NCBI GenBank assembly: GCA_017893485.1
Contig: CM030362.1
Location: 183,790,175-183,854,174 of the forward strand
From: Hemerocallis citrina
Taxonomy: Eukaryota; Streptophyta; Magnoliopsida; Asparagales; Asphodelaceae
Direction of reading: 5' to 3'
DNA: 64,000 bases
The notes below the pieces were generated by a model. The model saw nothing but the letters and a program-made list of their open reading frames with translations. It was not told where the DNA came from and made no database searches. Shown here one piece after another: positions 1-12,207 of the stretch (the first letter of the stretch is position 1; each line of letters starts with the position of its first letter). Both the position numbers and the translations under genes were made by a program.

Positions 1-566
1 AATGTCATAAAAGAATTATTTCTTTACCATTAGTTTCATTATATAAGTAAAATTCTTGAAATATCAATTAGCAATAAGTAAGAGAAATAATCGAAAGTAA
101 GAATGGTTCGATCAGAAAAACTTGTTAAACACATAATACTTGAATAGAGTGGATATAACGAAGTAAAAATCCCAAAAAGGACAATATTAAGAAAGAATAA
201 AATGAAGATGTACAAAATAATTTGGGCAGTATGCAGATTTAGAGAATCTAATGAAAATTACGTGAAAACTAAAATATTGTTATGAATAGAGAAAATGCGA
301 AGGAGAGCAGAAATTGTACCAAGAAACCAGAAGGATCAAATTCCAAAAATAATACTAGTGAGCGAGATAAGATACGAGAGTGTATCAAACGGATTTAAAG
401 AAATGCAGAGCAACAATGGTTAAAGAAAATTGAGTAAAACAAATCAGTAATGGGTTAAGTTTGAAAATCTCATAAAATGGTATGACTGATACAAAAGAAG
501 AAGACATTGATAAGTAATACACACATAAAACACTAGTGGGGTTATTATAGCAGAAATTCTTTAATG

Positions 567-762
567 TGGGTTTGCCTCATTGATGTCCAACTGTAGACTT
601 GCCTTCTCGACATCAAGTTGCATGTTTGCCTCCCTGACATCAGGTTGCAGATTGCCGTCTGGATATTCGGTTGCACATTTTTCCTCCCCGATATCCAGTT
701 GCAATTTGCCTCTATTGACGTCTAGTAGCATGTTTGCCATCTCGATATCCAGTTGCAACAAA
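567..762. repeat. Degenerate 27-bp minisatellite, open in both strands
   Basis: About seven imperfect 27-bp units lie head to tail, each resembling CAGTTGCATGTTTGCC followed by a short variable GACATC part. The unit length is a multiple of three, so both strands stay open. The minus strand reads a 9-residue repeat of the type LQLDIEMAN, MLLDVNRGK, LQLDIGEEK, MQLDVEKAS, LQLDINEAN. No known protein is recognised, and an open frame is expected from a stop-free 27-bp unit. Confidence 0.6.
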
Positions 763-2103
763 ACGATGAACAAGATGATGCAATCTTCAACACGCACTTG
801 GATATTAATTGCTTAATTTAAGTACGAAGATATATTTTGAAATTCGTGATATAAAAATAGTAGCAAAAGTAAGAAATGGAGTTGAAAGTCATCTGATGGA
901 ATATTAAAATAGAAGTATGGATTATAAATCACAATAGTACAAAATAATAGTAGTGAAAGAAATTTATAAAAGTAAGAAGAAACGGAATGAAATACATGCA
1001 TAAGCACAAATACAAAATAATGGAAAATATAGTGTTGAAAAATCCAAGTATATATAATAAATTGAAAGTAAATATGCAAAACAAAATTTATAGTATAGCA
1101 AAACAATAATGAAAGGAAATAGAAGTAGCAATAATAACTTAACACGTAGTAATTCAAAACTTTAATGTAATATGTAGAAGTAATATCAAAGTATACGAGT
1201 AACGGAAAAACTCATGAAAGTAAGATAAATAAGATGTCAAGAAAGAAATGGATAGGAGTTGCAAAATAAAATAAGCTTGTGAAATGCTAAAGGATGCACT
1301 ATTGAATTACAACAAAGTTGCCAAATAATAACTTGGACAAAAGAATAAGAAGTAAAAAACCAATAGTAAAGTCAAAGGAACAGTTTTAAAAAAAAACAAG
1401 ACGATTAGTAAAAGTTTAATGTTTGCACTCATGAATAGAAATAATATAAGCTCGGTTGGGGATATAGAAACAAGAAATAAATTCAGTTGCTGACAATAGA
1501 GGAAACTGAATAAAAGTAAAATAAGTTGATTTCACAAAAGTCATTTAGTAAGAAAACAAATATAAAACAGTAAGAGTGATAGGATACAAGAGTGAGCACA
1601 AAATTGAGGTGCACAAAAATATACAAGAGAGCGAATAATCTAACGGAAAATAATTAAATTTTATAGCTAGGAATAAATAAATAAATGAAAATTACTTTGG
1701 TGAAAATCATATAATCCAGAAATTATATACAGTGGGTAGGATAGCAAAATATATAGCAGATCATGAATATAAGAATAGAAATTTTATAAGTTGAAAGGGT
1801 AATACCTTACATAAATAAATATCAAATACACAAAGCGAATAAAAGATGTCAAAAATAGCTACTGAGAAAGTATTTGCTTTATGCAAAAATAATCAATACA
1901 CTTGTGATAAAGAGATTTCAATCAAGTCTAAGCATATAAACAGCCTAAATCTCATTACAGGTCTTCATGACCAAACAATCAATTCACACACATCAGATGT
2001 CCACCAGGGTACTCACACTTCTAATGTCCACCTAGGTACTCACGCTCTAGTGTCCACACCTAGGTTGGTTTTCATACTATGTATATTATTACTATTGAAG
2101 CAT

Positions 2104-2115
2104 GCTCTGATACCA
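2104..2115 (-). promoter_or_regulatory. Primer binding site (initiator Met tRNA)
   Basis: GCTCTGATACCA on the + strand is the reverse complement of TGGTATCAGAGC, the usual plant Met-tRNA primer site. It lies 3 bp from the LTR start at 2119, which fixes the element on the minus strand. Confidence 0.8.
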
Positions 2116-2854
2116 TTCTGTAGCGCCCCGAATTTCTAATATAATAACTTAGAAAATACGTGGCACCATCCCAGCATCAACTTCAATGTAACAGTACACA
2201 TAGCCCAAAAAAAACACAATAATTTTATTCCAAACTTTTGTTACAATAATCATTTTTCAAAACACAGCGGAAATACAAACACCTTGAATTACAACTTTTC
2301 TTTTACAACACAAATTTTACTAAAATTTTACACAAGCTCTATTACATCAATATATACCACAGAACTATCTCAAGCATCCGAGCCTCCAACTCTAAACAAC
2401 AACCTGTAACACATGAGGCTAGAAATGATCCCTAACCCCCAAACTAAAGGGGTCAGCCATAAATGGTGTGAGTGACATAAAATCAAACAATATAATTTAA
2501 TCATAAAACATAAGTCATCAACATCATGTATCAACCATAATGATAAATATTGAGAAATAACAAAGATGTAAAGCATGAAATCATCATAACATGAAAACGA
2601 CAAGTGCATCTAGTCTAAGTGGCAAGTGTATGAAAACTGGAAAACACATGCATAAAACCAAGTCAAGAAATTACAAGTTCTATATGCGGACTCTCTATTG
2701 CATACTTGTCGAGGTCTATGCATCCCATTCTACATAGGTTCGGTGCAAGCCCTTAACGTCTTCACTTCATAGGGTTCAATCCCCGTTATGCAACTAATCT
2801 TATTACGATGACTACTACGAGATAAAGATAAACTGTGAGAATTAGCCCATGCCT

Positions 2855-3125
2855 GATAATTCCGGAGATGGATCCCACATCTCAGGTATTTTACCTGGAT
2901 AATTCCGGAGATCATCCCACATCTAGACATAGACACATCATCACATGAATACCCCATGTGCGTCGCCTCGACTTTGATAATTCCGGAGATCAATCCCACA
3001 TCGCAAGTAACCCACTTGGATAATTCCGGAGATGGATCCCACATCTCAGGTATTTTACCTGGATAATTCCGGAGATCATCCCACATCTCAAGAAAGTTAC
3101 TTGGATAATTCCGGAGATTAAATCT
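2855..3125. repeat. Six-copy TCCGGA tandem array inside the LTR
   Basis: GATAATTCCGGAGAT followed by a short spacer and TCCCACATC recurs near 2855, 2898, 2973, 3018, 3061 and 3102, at spacings of about 41 to 75 bp. Each copy contains the palindrome TCCGGA. No coding role is apparent. Confidence 0.75.
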
Positions 3126-3527
3126 CACATCTAAAGCCATACTGAGGTTCATAACCCATGTTCCCGTTCATCATATCACCACTAGTGCCTGTCCTTATTA
3201 TTTGTGGTTATTTAAATTTCTCAACGAATCTCCTAGAGTGATGTGCCCTACCGGCCTAAAATCAAAACTGAATAACTGAAATGCCTAAAAGGGCCTCAAC
3301 AAAATAACTCAATACCGGTATACTAGGGTCACACACCTCTAGAGACTCAACTCAAATATCTAAACAAAAGTCCCACTAAACAAAGTGGCTCAACTGAATG
3401 TCTTAAATCAATTGCTTAACTGAATATCTTAGAATCAAATGTTTAACTGAAAGCAAAGTATGGACTGTATTATCTGAGAACTAAACACTCAAGTAACACT
3501 CAGAGTACAAAATTCCATCAGTACCAG

Positions 3528-3880
3528 TCGACTTATACTGTAGTAAGTCGACTGTCCAGAAGGACAAATATCCAAAATTTTACAAAAATAAACTAAGTCA
3601 TATAAGTCGACTTAGAAGAGTATCAGTCGACTTACCCGAGGTAAATTCCGATAATTTCACAAAAATATTCTAAGTATATAAGTCGACTTAAAGGATTATA
3701 AGTCGACTGTCCAGAAAGGACAAAAATAGTTTTTTACAAAAATATTTTCCAGTGAACCAGTCGACTGCCTACGAGCTAGGTCGACTGTCCAGAACGATTT
3801 CTCAAGGATACTAAAGTACAGCAGCAGGCTCGTACCAGTCGACTGTGCGGTAGGCCAGTCGACTGTCGGCCTACGGTTTT
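3528..3880. repeat. GTCGAC palindrome array in the gypsy-like LTR
   Basis: About ten copies of AGTCGACT variants occur in some 350 bp, often as pairs facing a short spacer and followed by GTCCAGAA. The same core is arrayed in two unrelated copia LTRs of this window (44225-44415 and 57100-57250). Confidence 0.75.
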
Positions 3881-4101
3881 CACAACTTAGGTCTGAATAC
3901 AAAATTAAAACTGGAGTTTTCTAATGGTTCATCGTTTATGAAAATAGTTCGTATTCAGGAAAAAGATCTTCATTAAGGGTATATTACTCAAAACCTCAAT
4001 ATGTGAAAACCCAAGTTCTCATGTTCTAGATTACTAATTCTTTCATTAGGGTTTCTCAAGATTAAATTCTTTCACAACTCTAAATCAAAATCTAATTTAC
4101 A

Positions 4102-4126
4102 ATATATATATATATATATATATATA
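4102..4126. repeat. TA microsatellite
   Basis: An uninterrupted run of alternating A and T of about 25 bp lies inside the LTR. Confidence 0.9.
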
Positions 4127-5452
4127 AGATCCAGGTGTTCCTCATCCGATCAAAATCATACTCAGATCTTAATAATACGGTGTTATGAACAAGATCTACT
4201 AATCATTCTTAAATTTCTCAACATGGTATAAACAACAATCATTTATTCATATGAATCATACCACAATACAAGATCTATATCATTCACAACATCAAATCTA
4301 ACATCATTACCACTCGCATACATAGATCAACAACAAGATAAATTCATGTCATTCACAAACAAAACAAAACACACAAAGTCACTCACAAAATCAAATCAAA
4401 ACAAAAACCAAGTCACTCACCTTAGAATTGTAGAGATCCAAATAAAAGCCTTCCTTTTTGCTAGATCCAAATCTTCCTCTTGCTCCCCCAAAACAATTCT
4501 CAAAAATTCTGTATATTTTGTAATTGACGGCTGAAAAGATCCCTTTTTATATCCGGGAATAGGTTTAGGGTTTCACCCATTTTTGCAAAATAATCCTTTC
4601 CAAAATACAACTTACATATATATAGGTCTAGTCTTGAAAATTCAATAAAATTCATTTAAATTAGGATTTAAAAGAAAAATATACTTCTAAATCTTAACCA
4701 ATACTTTTCAAAACGTCCAGAAAATATGTTTTGCACTTTAACCCTTAAAAATGTCAATTTTGCAAAGAGATCCTTCTTTTCTCAAAAATTGCAAATAGAC
4801 CCAATTAATTTTAGAAAAATCTGGAAAAATACCAAATAAATCCCAAATATTAAATAATGATTTTTCATGAAGAAAACTTAACTTTCAATCTTCTCAAAAG
4901 TCATTTGCACGTGTTTTGCATGTGTACAAAAGATAAATCTTTTAGAAAATATTTATTAAATCCTAAAAAAATCGTTTAAATTCATTTTCAAATATTTAAA
5001 ATAATATTCGAAAATACGGGATTCTGCAAATATGATACAAAAAACTATAACTACAAAAAAAATAAAAATAGAAGAAGAGGGATAAATTTTGATACTATTC
5101 ACCGTGAATACTCGTATATAAAAAAAACCCGTAAAATAAGAATAGAAGTAGAAGTAGAAGTCCGGAATTGAAGACTTGAAGAGAGCTTGGAGGAGAATTG
5201 AAGACTTGATCACGTGAAGGAGAGTTGAAGACTTGAAGACGTAGTTGAATTTTGAGTTCGATACGATCGGAATTTTTCGTTTGATCATGTATATGTCTTG
5301 CTACCTTGCTTGTTGAATTGTTCACAAATTGAAATAAATTGAGTAATAATAGTAGAGAGAGTAAGAGAGTAAGGTGTGAATTTTTTTGTTTAGGTTTTGA
5401 GGGTATTTATATGGGAAAAACCAAAAAAACCAAAAATAACGGCTAAAAGAGC

Positions 5453-5727
5453 CGTTGAAGGCTCTCGGGTTGGGGGATCAGCCCGTTGGACCCGCGGGTC
5501 GAACGGTCGAGCCACGCGGGTCAACCCGTGGGTTCGCGGGCGGGTCGAGTACTGTGCATCCGGGTTATCGGACCGGGTTTACCGGGTTAAATTCGCTATT
5601 TTACGACCTGGGTCGACCCGTTTCTGTTAACGGGTTCGACCCAAAACCGAACCGGAATTTCGTGGACTGGGTTAAACGAGCGGGTCGCGGGTCACGGGTC
5701 GACCCCGGCCGTTTGCCATCCCTAGCA
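5453..5727. repeat. GC-rich block of CGGGT/ACCCG palindromes
   Basis: This 275-bp block is far richer in GC than its surroundings and is built from repeated CGGGTCGACCCG-like words. It ends TTTGCCATCCCTAGCA, whose reverse complement TAGGGATGGCAAACGG resembles the terminus of plant hAT MITEs with GGGCGGGT-rich interiors. I could not find a matching opposite terminus, so it may instead be the U3 start of the LTR. Both readings are open. Confidence 0.45.
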
Positions 5728-5992
5728 GGATGTTTGGCTGCTGGTTTCTCTTACGTCTTGTAGGTGGTTTTTCTTTCCCTCTCTTGTCTGTCTGCTTCAG
5801 CAACTGTGTGTTTTATGGCAGATTTCTCATTTGCCGTTTGGGCCACTTTCGGCCTTTTTATTATGTAATCTTGTTTTGTATTTTCTTTGTTTTACTACTT
5901 GTGAACTTCTATATTGTACAGTTTGCCTTTCGTAATATATTTTTTTGGTGGGGAGCCCGTCTGGACTCTATCCTATTATTAAAAAAAAAAAA
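5728..5992 (+). mobile_element. 3' end fragment of an L1-like LINE with poly(A)
   Basis: The composition is T-rich, with a TTTTATTATGTAATC stretch, a possible hairpin (GAGCCC-GTCT-GGACTC with one mismatch) and a terminal run of twelve A at 5981-5992. This matches the 3' untranslated end of the plant L1 LINEs seen elsewhere in the window. No coding part remains. The LTR on its left has probably cut it. Confidence 0.55.
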
Positions 5993-6266
5993 CATGACAA
6001 AAAGAAAAGAATGAGCAAGGTTTTACATACAACCGTCATTCCAGGAACTCGCCCATACAGATAAGTCCTCGGACTCAAAAATATTAACACAACTCCATTG
6101 GTGAATTATAGCAATACCCAATATAACAAATCATGTGCACTATACCGACAGGCCCTCACAAGTGGGGCTCCCTTCAACAATATGTCCTGACCTTTAATTT
6201 GGTTGTTTGTATACCACCAAAAACAGAAAAAAACAAAATTGCAAAGCAAAATGACACAACAAGTGG
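5993..6266. other. Spacer between two LINE copies
   Basis: No gene or element is recognised. It ends with AACAAGTGG (6258-6266), the left target-site duplication of LINE A, so this is pre-insertion sequence downstream of SAD2. Confidence 0.5.
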
Positions 6267-6440
6267 CCTGGCCCATGAATGATTGGAGGTGACTTCAATA
6301 TCACTAGATAGTAGATATCAGTACGAGAACCAGGGCAGAGGGGCCTGTAGCACCGACAGAATTAACTTCAACCACACCATAGATGAGTTAGAGCTCTTGA
6401 AACTTAATCCGTCTAACAGAAGATTCACATGGACTAACAT
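6267..6440 (+). pseudogene. LINE A endonuclease domain, N-terminal remnant
   Basis: Two overlapping frames together encode the middle of an L1 apurinic-type endonuclease: first GGDFNIT, then after a small indel near 6305 a stretch including YENQGRG and RRFTWTN. The same region of LINE B reads VVGGDFNITR, GRGASRGDR and RKYTWSN. The Asp and Asn of GDFN are active-site residues in this family. It begins with a TGA in place of the Trp codon of LINE B and is 5'-truncated at 6267. The frame is interrupted at 6440 by the solo LTR and resumes at 17351 with the duplicated AACAT. Confidence 0.8.
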
Positions 6441-7048
6441 TGTAACCCCCATTCCCGTAAATAAGTATTTTCTAAATATTTTCTATATTTCGATATTTAT
6501 AAATTCATTATTTGTTAAAATCGTTTTCGATTTTATATTAAAGTGTTTTTTCTGTTGATAATTATAATTATTTCAAATAATTGTGTAGTTTAATATATTT
6601 CTATGACTTACTAATCAACTATTTATAATTGAACTTGAAAACAAATGTATTATTATTATTGGATTATTTTAATAAAGTTGTTAAATCTGGATACTATTTT
6701 GTTATGTAATTGTATTACTTTTATGATTATGATTATTAATTTTTATTTCTTGATTATTTAATTAAAATTCATTTATCGAATCATTTTTATTTCGTATTTG
6801 ATCTGATTTTATTGGCAATTCCAAATTTATTTTCAAGCCCTAATTTACATTTTAATGCATTTGTATTATTTATTTATTTATTTGGATTTAAATTTTTATT
6901 CGTGAAATTTCTTCATTCTTTTGATCGAGCAATTCTTATTGATCATACTGCTCTCTTATTTATTGTGGCTATTTTTATTTAAACCGGTTTATTTAGATAT
7001 ATCTCTGATTAGACCCTAATCCACTAACCCAATACCCTTATTGTACCT

Positions 7049-7056
7049 TATAAATA
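7049..7056 (+). promoter_or_regulatory. TATA box of the solo LTR
   Basis: TATAAATA is followed about 30 bp later by GCAAACCCTAATTTTTT and a pyrimidine-rich leader, as expected for an LTR promoter. Activity cannot be judged from sequence. Confidence 0.5.
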
Positions 7057-7099
7057 CAACTATAATGCAAACCCTAATTTTTTCACACAAATTGAAACC

Positions 7100-7790
7100 C
7101 TAGCCGCCTACTCTCTCTCCTCCCTTCTCTCTCCTCCCGTTCTCTCTCTCACCCTGTTTTTTTTTCCCGCCAAAATCCCAAGAACCCATCTCTGTGCATC
7201 TCCGACCTCTGGCGCCCTCCTGAGCGCCGCCCTCCTGGTCGACACCTTCGGCACCCCCGTCACCACTTCCCCCTCCGGCGCCGCTCTCCTAGCACGCGCC
7301 GCCACCAGCACCACCCAGATTAGAACCCTTTCACCTCCCATTTCCCTTTCAACAACAGACAAGAACCCAAACCAAATTCCTGTCCTTCCGTCGTCTTCCT
7401 CAGTGAGGCCCTCATCTTAGGCGACCCCCGTCGACCCCTTGTCGATGCCCAGCACACGAAAACTCCACCCCGACCACCTGTTTCAGCCAACAGCAGCCAA
7501 ACCCCCAACCTGTGCTCCCTTTCCCGATCGCCTACACACCTCGCGCCGCCCTCGCCCTGGTTCTACTCGATGCCACCGCCTGTGACGCCTCCCCTGCTGT
7601 CGCCTGCAACCGTCGACATCAGCCATCCATTGCCCTCTTTTGCTGTTCAATTGCTTGAGTCTGTTTGTGCTGTGTTGCTTTGGGATTGTATTGCACGTGT
7701 ATTGTACGTGTGTGTGTTCGTGAGTTCGTTGCTTCGGGATTCTTATCCCGTTATTCTTGGTACTCATTTTTGTCATCCAACAGGCAAGTA
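7100..7790 (+). other. CT- then GC-rich leader of the solo LTR
   Basis: The stretch downstream of the TATA box changes from CT repeats to GC-rich sequence with weak Pro/Ser/Ala-rich open frames on both strands. I regard these as composition artefacts. A similar block occurs at 50815-51480 in a related LTR. Confidence 0.5.
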
Positions 7791-8629
7791 ACTTGTATTA
7801 AATTCCTTTGCATATATATAAGTACAAAATACCGCTTGTACTGTAGTTGGGTTCTAAAGACAATTCGTGTGTGAAAGGCTTTGTTGATAGTGTCTCTATT
7901 GTGATGATTTGACCATAGTTGCCTCACGACATATATGACATGAATTAACTTAGGGTTGACCACTTTTGATGTATATGATCATGCTATCTTGTGATATTTG
8001 TGCTTGATGTGTTATGCGTGATATACTTGTCGAATACTTGTAAAATACTCTATACCATGTTGCTTGGACATCTAGTACACTATATTTCATGTTATCATCC
8101 TATTGTTCTCTTATTGATACTATCGTTCATCTAATGTCTCTATATTGCATATTGTATTGTTGTATTAATAAAATAATTAACAAGCCAGGGTTTAAGGGTT
8201 GACTTTTAGTAGTGGACAATATAGTAACTGTACTCGGAGGAGGGGCCCGTGTTTCCCTAAATATTATTCTGGCTATTGTTTTATCATGTGATTGTGGTTA
8301 CGACGGTAACCCAATCTATCATGTATTGTATTGTTGCCGATGATCGTATCGTACACCGAAAGATGAATAATATTTATCGTTGAAGAGTTCATGAACTATA
8401 GAGCCTACCACTTAAGTCTAAAACAAAATTGATTGTATGCATCGAACATGTGGTACGGAACACATGGGACACAGTAGTACATACATTAGTTATGATTAAA
8501 ATGAATAATAGACTTAAGGATTAACACAATATCGACATTGCATATTGTTCATCATTGGTCCTATTAATATCGAATATTACATGATACTTGTTCACTCGAC
8601 GCTTATTACATACTACTTACACTTGTTTA

Positions 8630-11600
8630 TGTCACGCCCCGTTTCCCAATATACGAAAATATAGACACGCAACTGAGGTCTAGCGAATAATATACATCAT
8701 CCATAAGCTGTACAATTATAAGTTCAACAAGATATTTATAACACATTCACACAGGAGAATATAACGATCACATGTGCTAGAAATAGAATAACCATCATCT
8801 GGATAATACATCAATATCGAGTCAAAATGCCCAGGAATACAATGTGCCAGAATTAAAACAGTACGATAAGCAGTTCGCTATAATAACTAGATAAAATAGC
8901 GACTGAAAGAAAAACAACATGAAGTAGTAAGTAAGCAGCAACGATCGTCTAGAGATTTTGCTCGTCGGGTCCATTAGTACCTATATAATTATTAACTCAA
9001 AGAAAAATAAAAAAGTACCCGTTAGAGCAAGCTTCGGGCAGCAAGTAGCAACAAGCAGTAAAGGGGTAATATAACAAGATTTAACAGGGAAGAAACAAGA
9101 AGTAGAAGTACAAATACAATATGAAAGTAAGTAAGGAACTGGGACAATATGATCATGTAACTAATAACCGAAACTAGTGTATTCAAGACTTCAAAGTATA
9201 ATCAATTGATAACCTAGGCTCAGTTAATCGATAATCATATAATCAAGAATCGAGAGTCATGTAATGAAGAGTCATATAATCAAGAATCATGTAATCAAGA
9301 ATCAAGAGTCATGTAATGAAGAGTCATGTAATCAAGGATCATGCTCAGTGAAAATCTCGAGTTTATCTATTTTATTAACTTATCTAATGCACGCAATCAT
9401 GTGTCCCATACCACAAGTTCGGTGCATATCAATCATGTGACGTTTAGACTTAAGTAGCGAGTTCTATAGTCTTCCTATGATAGTATCAAGACATGTAATC
9501 AAGAATCAAGAATCACTATATTGGGAAACACGGGCCCCCTTCCGAGTATACTCCCCTATATTGTCCATTACTAAGCCGTACCCTTATAACCCCGACTTGT
9601 TATTCTTTTATAATTAATTATGAACATGCATTGGTACGACTAGTGAAATGGTAAAATCAAGACAGTTAATTTAGAAAAATATCAATGGCAGTAATCATGG
9701 TATGAGATAAAACGGGTACATGTATCAAGAGTAGTTATCATAGAATTATCAAGTGATATAAAATGCATTATATGAGAAAATCTATCAACCTATTATATCT
9801 ATACAAGTTATTATTACAAGAACAACAATACATATAGTTCAGTTCATAAAATATGAAAAATAACGGGTTTATATGCAAAAACGAAGAGATGAATTTTTAG
9901 ACATCACATATCTGCATGCAAATTCACTTTTCCGTTGTTACAGAAAAGCAAATCCAATTCCGTCAAAAATTCTAGAAAGTAGACTCTCTTCCGGTTCCAA
10001 TGCATATTCACACGATACATTCTAGAGACAGTAGCTATATATGCGTACAAATTCATTCTTCGCTGGTTTTGATGTTTCGTGCACATTCTGAAAATTCAGA
10101 GTCACGGTACTAAAATCGCGATATCTCACAATCTATAAGTCGGATTGAGAAAACGTACGATGTTCTGAATATCTAGACTCGAAGGGCTACGATTTTCATG
10201 TAGAAAGTTCTTCGATCCAGTGTCAGGAACATGGTCGAATTTTCAGTACAAGAGATCGATTAGTGGTCCCGTGCAAGTTCAGAAATTTATGATATGACAG
10301 TACTAAAATCACGATATCTCACAATCTATACATCGGATTGAGGAACCGTAAGATATTCTAGATATCTAGACTCGAAGGGCTACGATTTTCAAGTAGAAAG
10401 TTTATCGATCCAGTATCAGGAACAATGTCAAATTCTCAGTATAAGAGACCGGTTAGTGATCCCGTACAGGTTCAGATATTTACGATATGACAGTACTAAA
10501 ATAGCGATATCTCACAATCTATACATCGGATTGAGGAACCGTAAGATGTTCTGGATATCTAGACTCGAATGGCTACGATTTTTATGTAGAAAGTTTCTCG
10601 ATCCAGTATCGGGAACAAGGTCAAATTCTCAGTACAAGAGACCAGTTGGTGATCCTGTGCAGGTTCAGAAATTTACGATATGACAGTACTAAAATAGCGA
10701 TATCTCACAATGTATACATCGGATTGAAAAACCGTAAGATGTTCTGGATTCGGAACTCAATGGGCTACGATTTTCATGTAGAAAATCTTCAATCCAGTAT
10801 CGGAAATATAGTCAAATTCTTAGTGCAAGGTCAAGAAATTTAGAGACAGCAAAGTTGAATATTCGATATTCGATAACATGATTCGAAATGTGTTAACGGT
10901 TCACTCTTGAGTTGATATAGCATGGAACAAGTGACTAGAATGGAATTTGAAAATAAAACTTGATGATAACTAGACTACTTGCCACGAGTCCAAGAAAAAT
11001 GCTTTTACGAGAATAAAGAGAGTGTACAAGATACTTGCCTTATAACGTGACGATTATGATGGTGGTGTTAACCAGGAAAAGAAGAAGCAACGCCGGCAAC
11101 GAACGGCGGCAAGAATGGAAGCAAGACGGCAACGAGCGAGCAACGGTAGCAATGGTGAGCGATGGTGATGAGCGACAACAACAAAGAGGAGATGGCGCGG
11201 CATCGGGTTGTTTGGGATTGAGTTTGGGTTGTCTTTTGAGGTTTACGGGACCGTAGAAGCGCAGTCTTCGGCTCGAAGGTGGAGGATAAAGTGGAGCTCG
11301 GGTGTTGGCTTGGGCTCTCGGGTGTGAAGAAGGCAGAGGAAGAGAAGGAGAGGTGAAGAATGAGACATAGAGATGAGTGTGAGGTGTGATATATGTGTGT
11401 GTATATATATAGAAAGAAAGGAATAGGAGTGTGTTGTATGTGTATGTGTGTATATAAATATAAAGAGAGGAAAGAGACCATGTGTGCATGGTGTGTGCAA
11501 GTGTGTTTGAATGTGTACATCATATATATATATATAATATATAATGAGTGTGCATGCATGCATGGTGTGTGTATAAAATAAGGGAAGAAAGAGATGGGGG

Positions 11601-11978
11601 TGTAGAAAAATGTAAAAGAAGACAGAAGGAGAGGTTGACGGAAGAGAGGGAGTTAGGCGTAGAATGAGAAAAATGAGGGGGAGAGGTTGACGTATGCAGA
11701 AGTGGGGATTATAGGGAGGGAGAAAAAGAAGTGTAGAGAGGAAGAAAATAAGGTGAGTTAGGTTAGCTGTTGGATTAAGAATTATGATTATGATTATGAT
11801 TAATCAGGGTTAGAATTTGTATTTAGACTCCGTCTGAATCACAAAATTATGGAATTGATCAAAAAAATATTCTGCCTCTTGATAAGGAATCCGAAGAGAA
11901 GAAAAATAAAATTGATCAGAAAATTAAAGTAAAAAAAGTTCACGTAATAAAAATGTACAACTTGAACAGGGAGTTACA
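8630..11978 (-). mobile_element. 3' LTR of the LOG-bearing element
   Basis: This 3,349-bp LTR aligns along its whole length with 13636-16811. It holds four ~193-bp tandem units (10105-10840) against three in its partner, which largely accounts for the length difference. Near the element-strand start, repeats such as ATTATGATTATG differ from the GGATTAGGATTA version in the partner. Many scattered substitutions suggest an insertion that is not recent. Confidence 0.85.
10105..10840. repeat. 193-bp tandem array in the 3' LTR (about four units)
   Basis: Each unit begins near GACAGTACTAAAAT and continues CGATATCTCACAATCTATA, with units starting near 10105, 10298, 10492 and 10685. Units differ by scattered substitutions. 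Confidence 0.85.
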
Positions 11979-12020
11979 ATCCTACCCACCTTACAAAAAA
12001 ATTTCGTCCTCGAAATTTAC
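11979..12020 (-). promoter_or_regulatory. Polypurine tract and end-of-pol remnant
   Basis: On the minus strand this reads CGAGGACGAAATTT, then AAGGTGGGTAGGAT directly before the LTR start TGTAACTCCC. That arrangement is the usual end of pol plus the second-strand primer in plant gypsy elements, and it shows that the carrier derives from an autonomous gypsy element. Confidence 0.75.
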
Positions 12021-12207
12021 TCAGGTGAGATATAGAATAGATAAAAAGCGAATGCAATACTCTTCAACCGAGAGTACAATAGAAGATAAAAAAACAAAGA
12101 GTACAAAGGCACGAAAATAACTAAAGAAAAATTGTGCACCCTCAATTGGAGGACTTAACAATTTAATGTTGGGGATCAGAATCTGAACCACTGACATCGC
12201 TAAAATC

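Larger units (their letters stand above)
1..2118 (-). mobile_element. Internal (5' leader) region of a minus-strand gypsy-like LTR element
   Basis: The stretch ends on the right at a Met-tRNA primer site and an LTR, so on the minus strand it is the start of the internal region of an LTR element that continues off the left edge. It is strongly AT-rich and purine-rich on the + strand. I see no gag or pol motif in any frame, so it is either a long leader or a non-autonomous body. The only structured part is the 27-bp minisatellite near 567-762. Confidence 0.55.
2119..5727 (-). mobile_element. Long LTR (5' LTR) of a gypsy-like element, right border tentative
   Basis: The inner border TGTAGCGCCCCG sits 3 bp from the primer site and matches the GGGGCG...CA ends of long plant gypsy LTRs. 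The outer border is less sure: CCATCCCTAGCA ending at 5727 would give a TG...CA LTR of about 3.6 kb, but this tail also resembles a hAT terminus. A TATA-like box on the minus strand (CATATAAATACC, about 5402-5413) suits an LTR promoter. Inside are a TCCGGA tandem array, a GTCGAC array and a TA microsatellite. The partner LTR is outside the window. Confidence 0.6.

Noticed and set aside
11040..11563. Several overlapping frames of 100-160 codons on the minus strand, repeated at 16041-16527
   Set aside because: They are rich in His, Thr, Ser and Tyr from TATA/CACA simple sequence within the LTR, shift between the two LTR copies, and show no domain.
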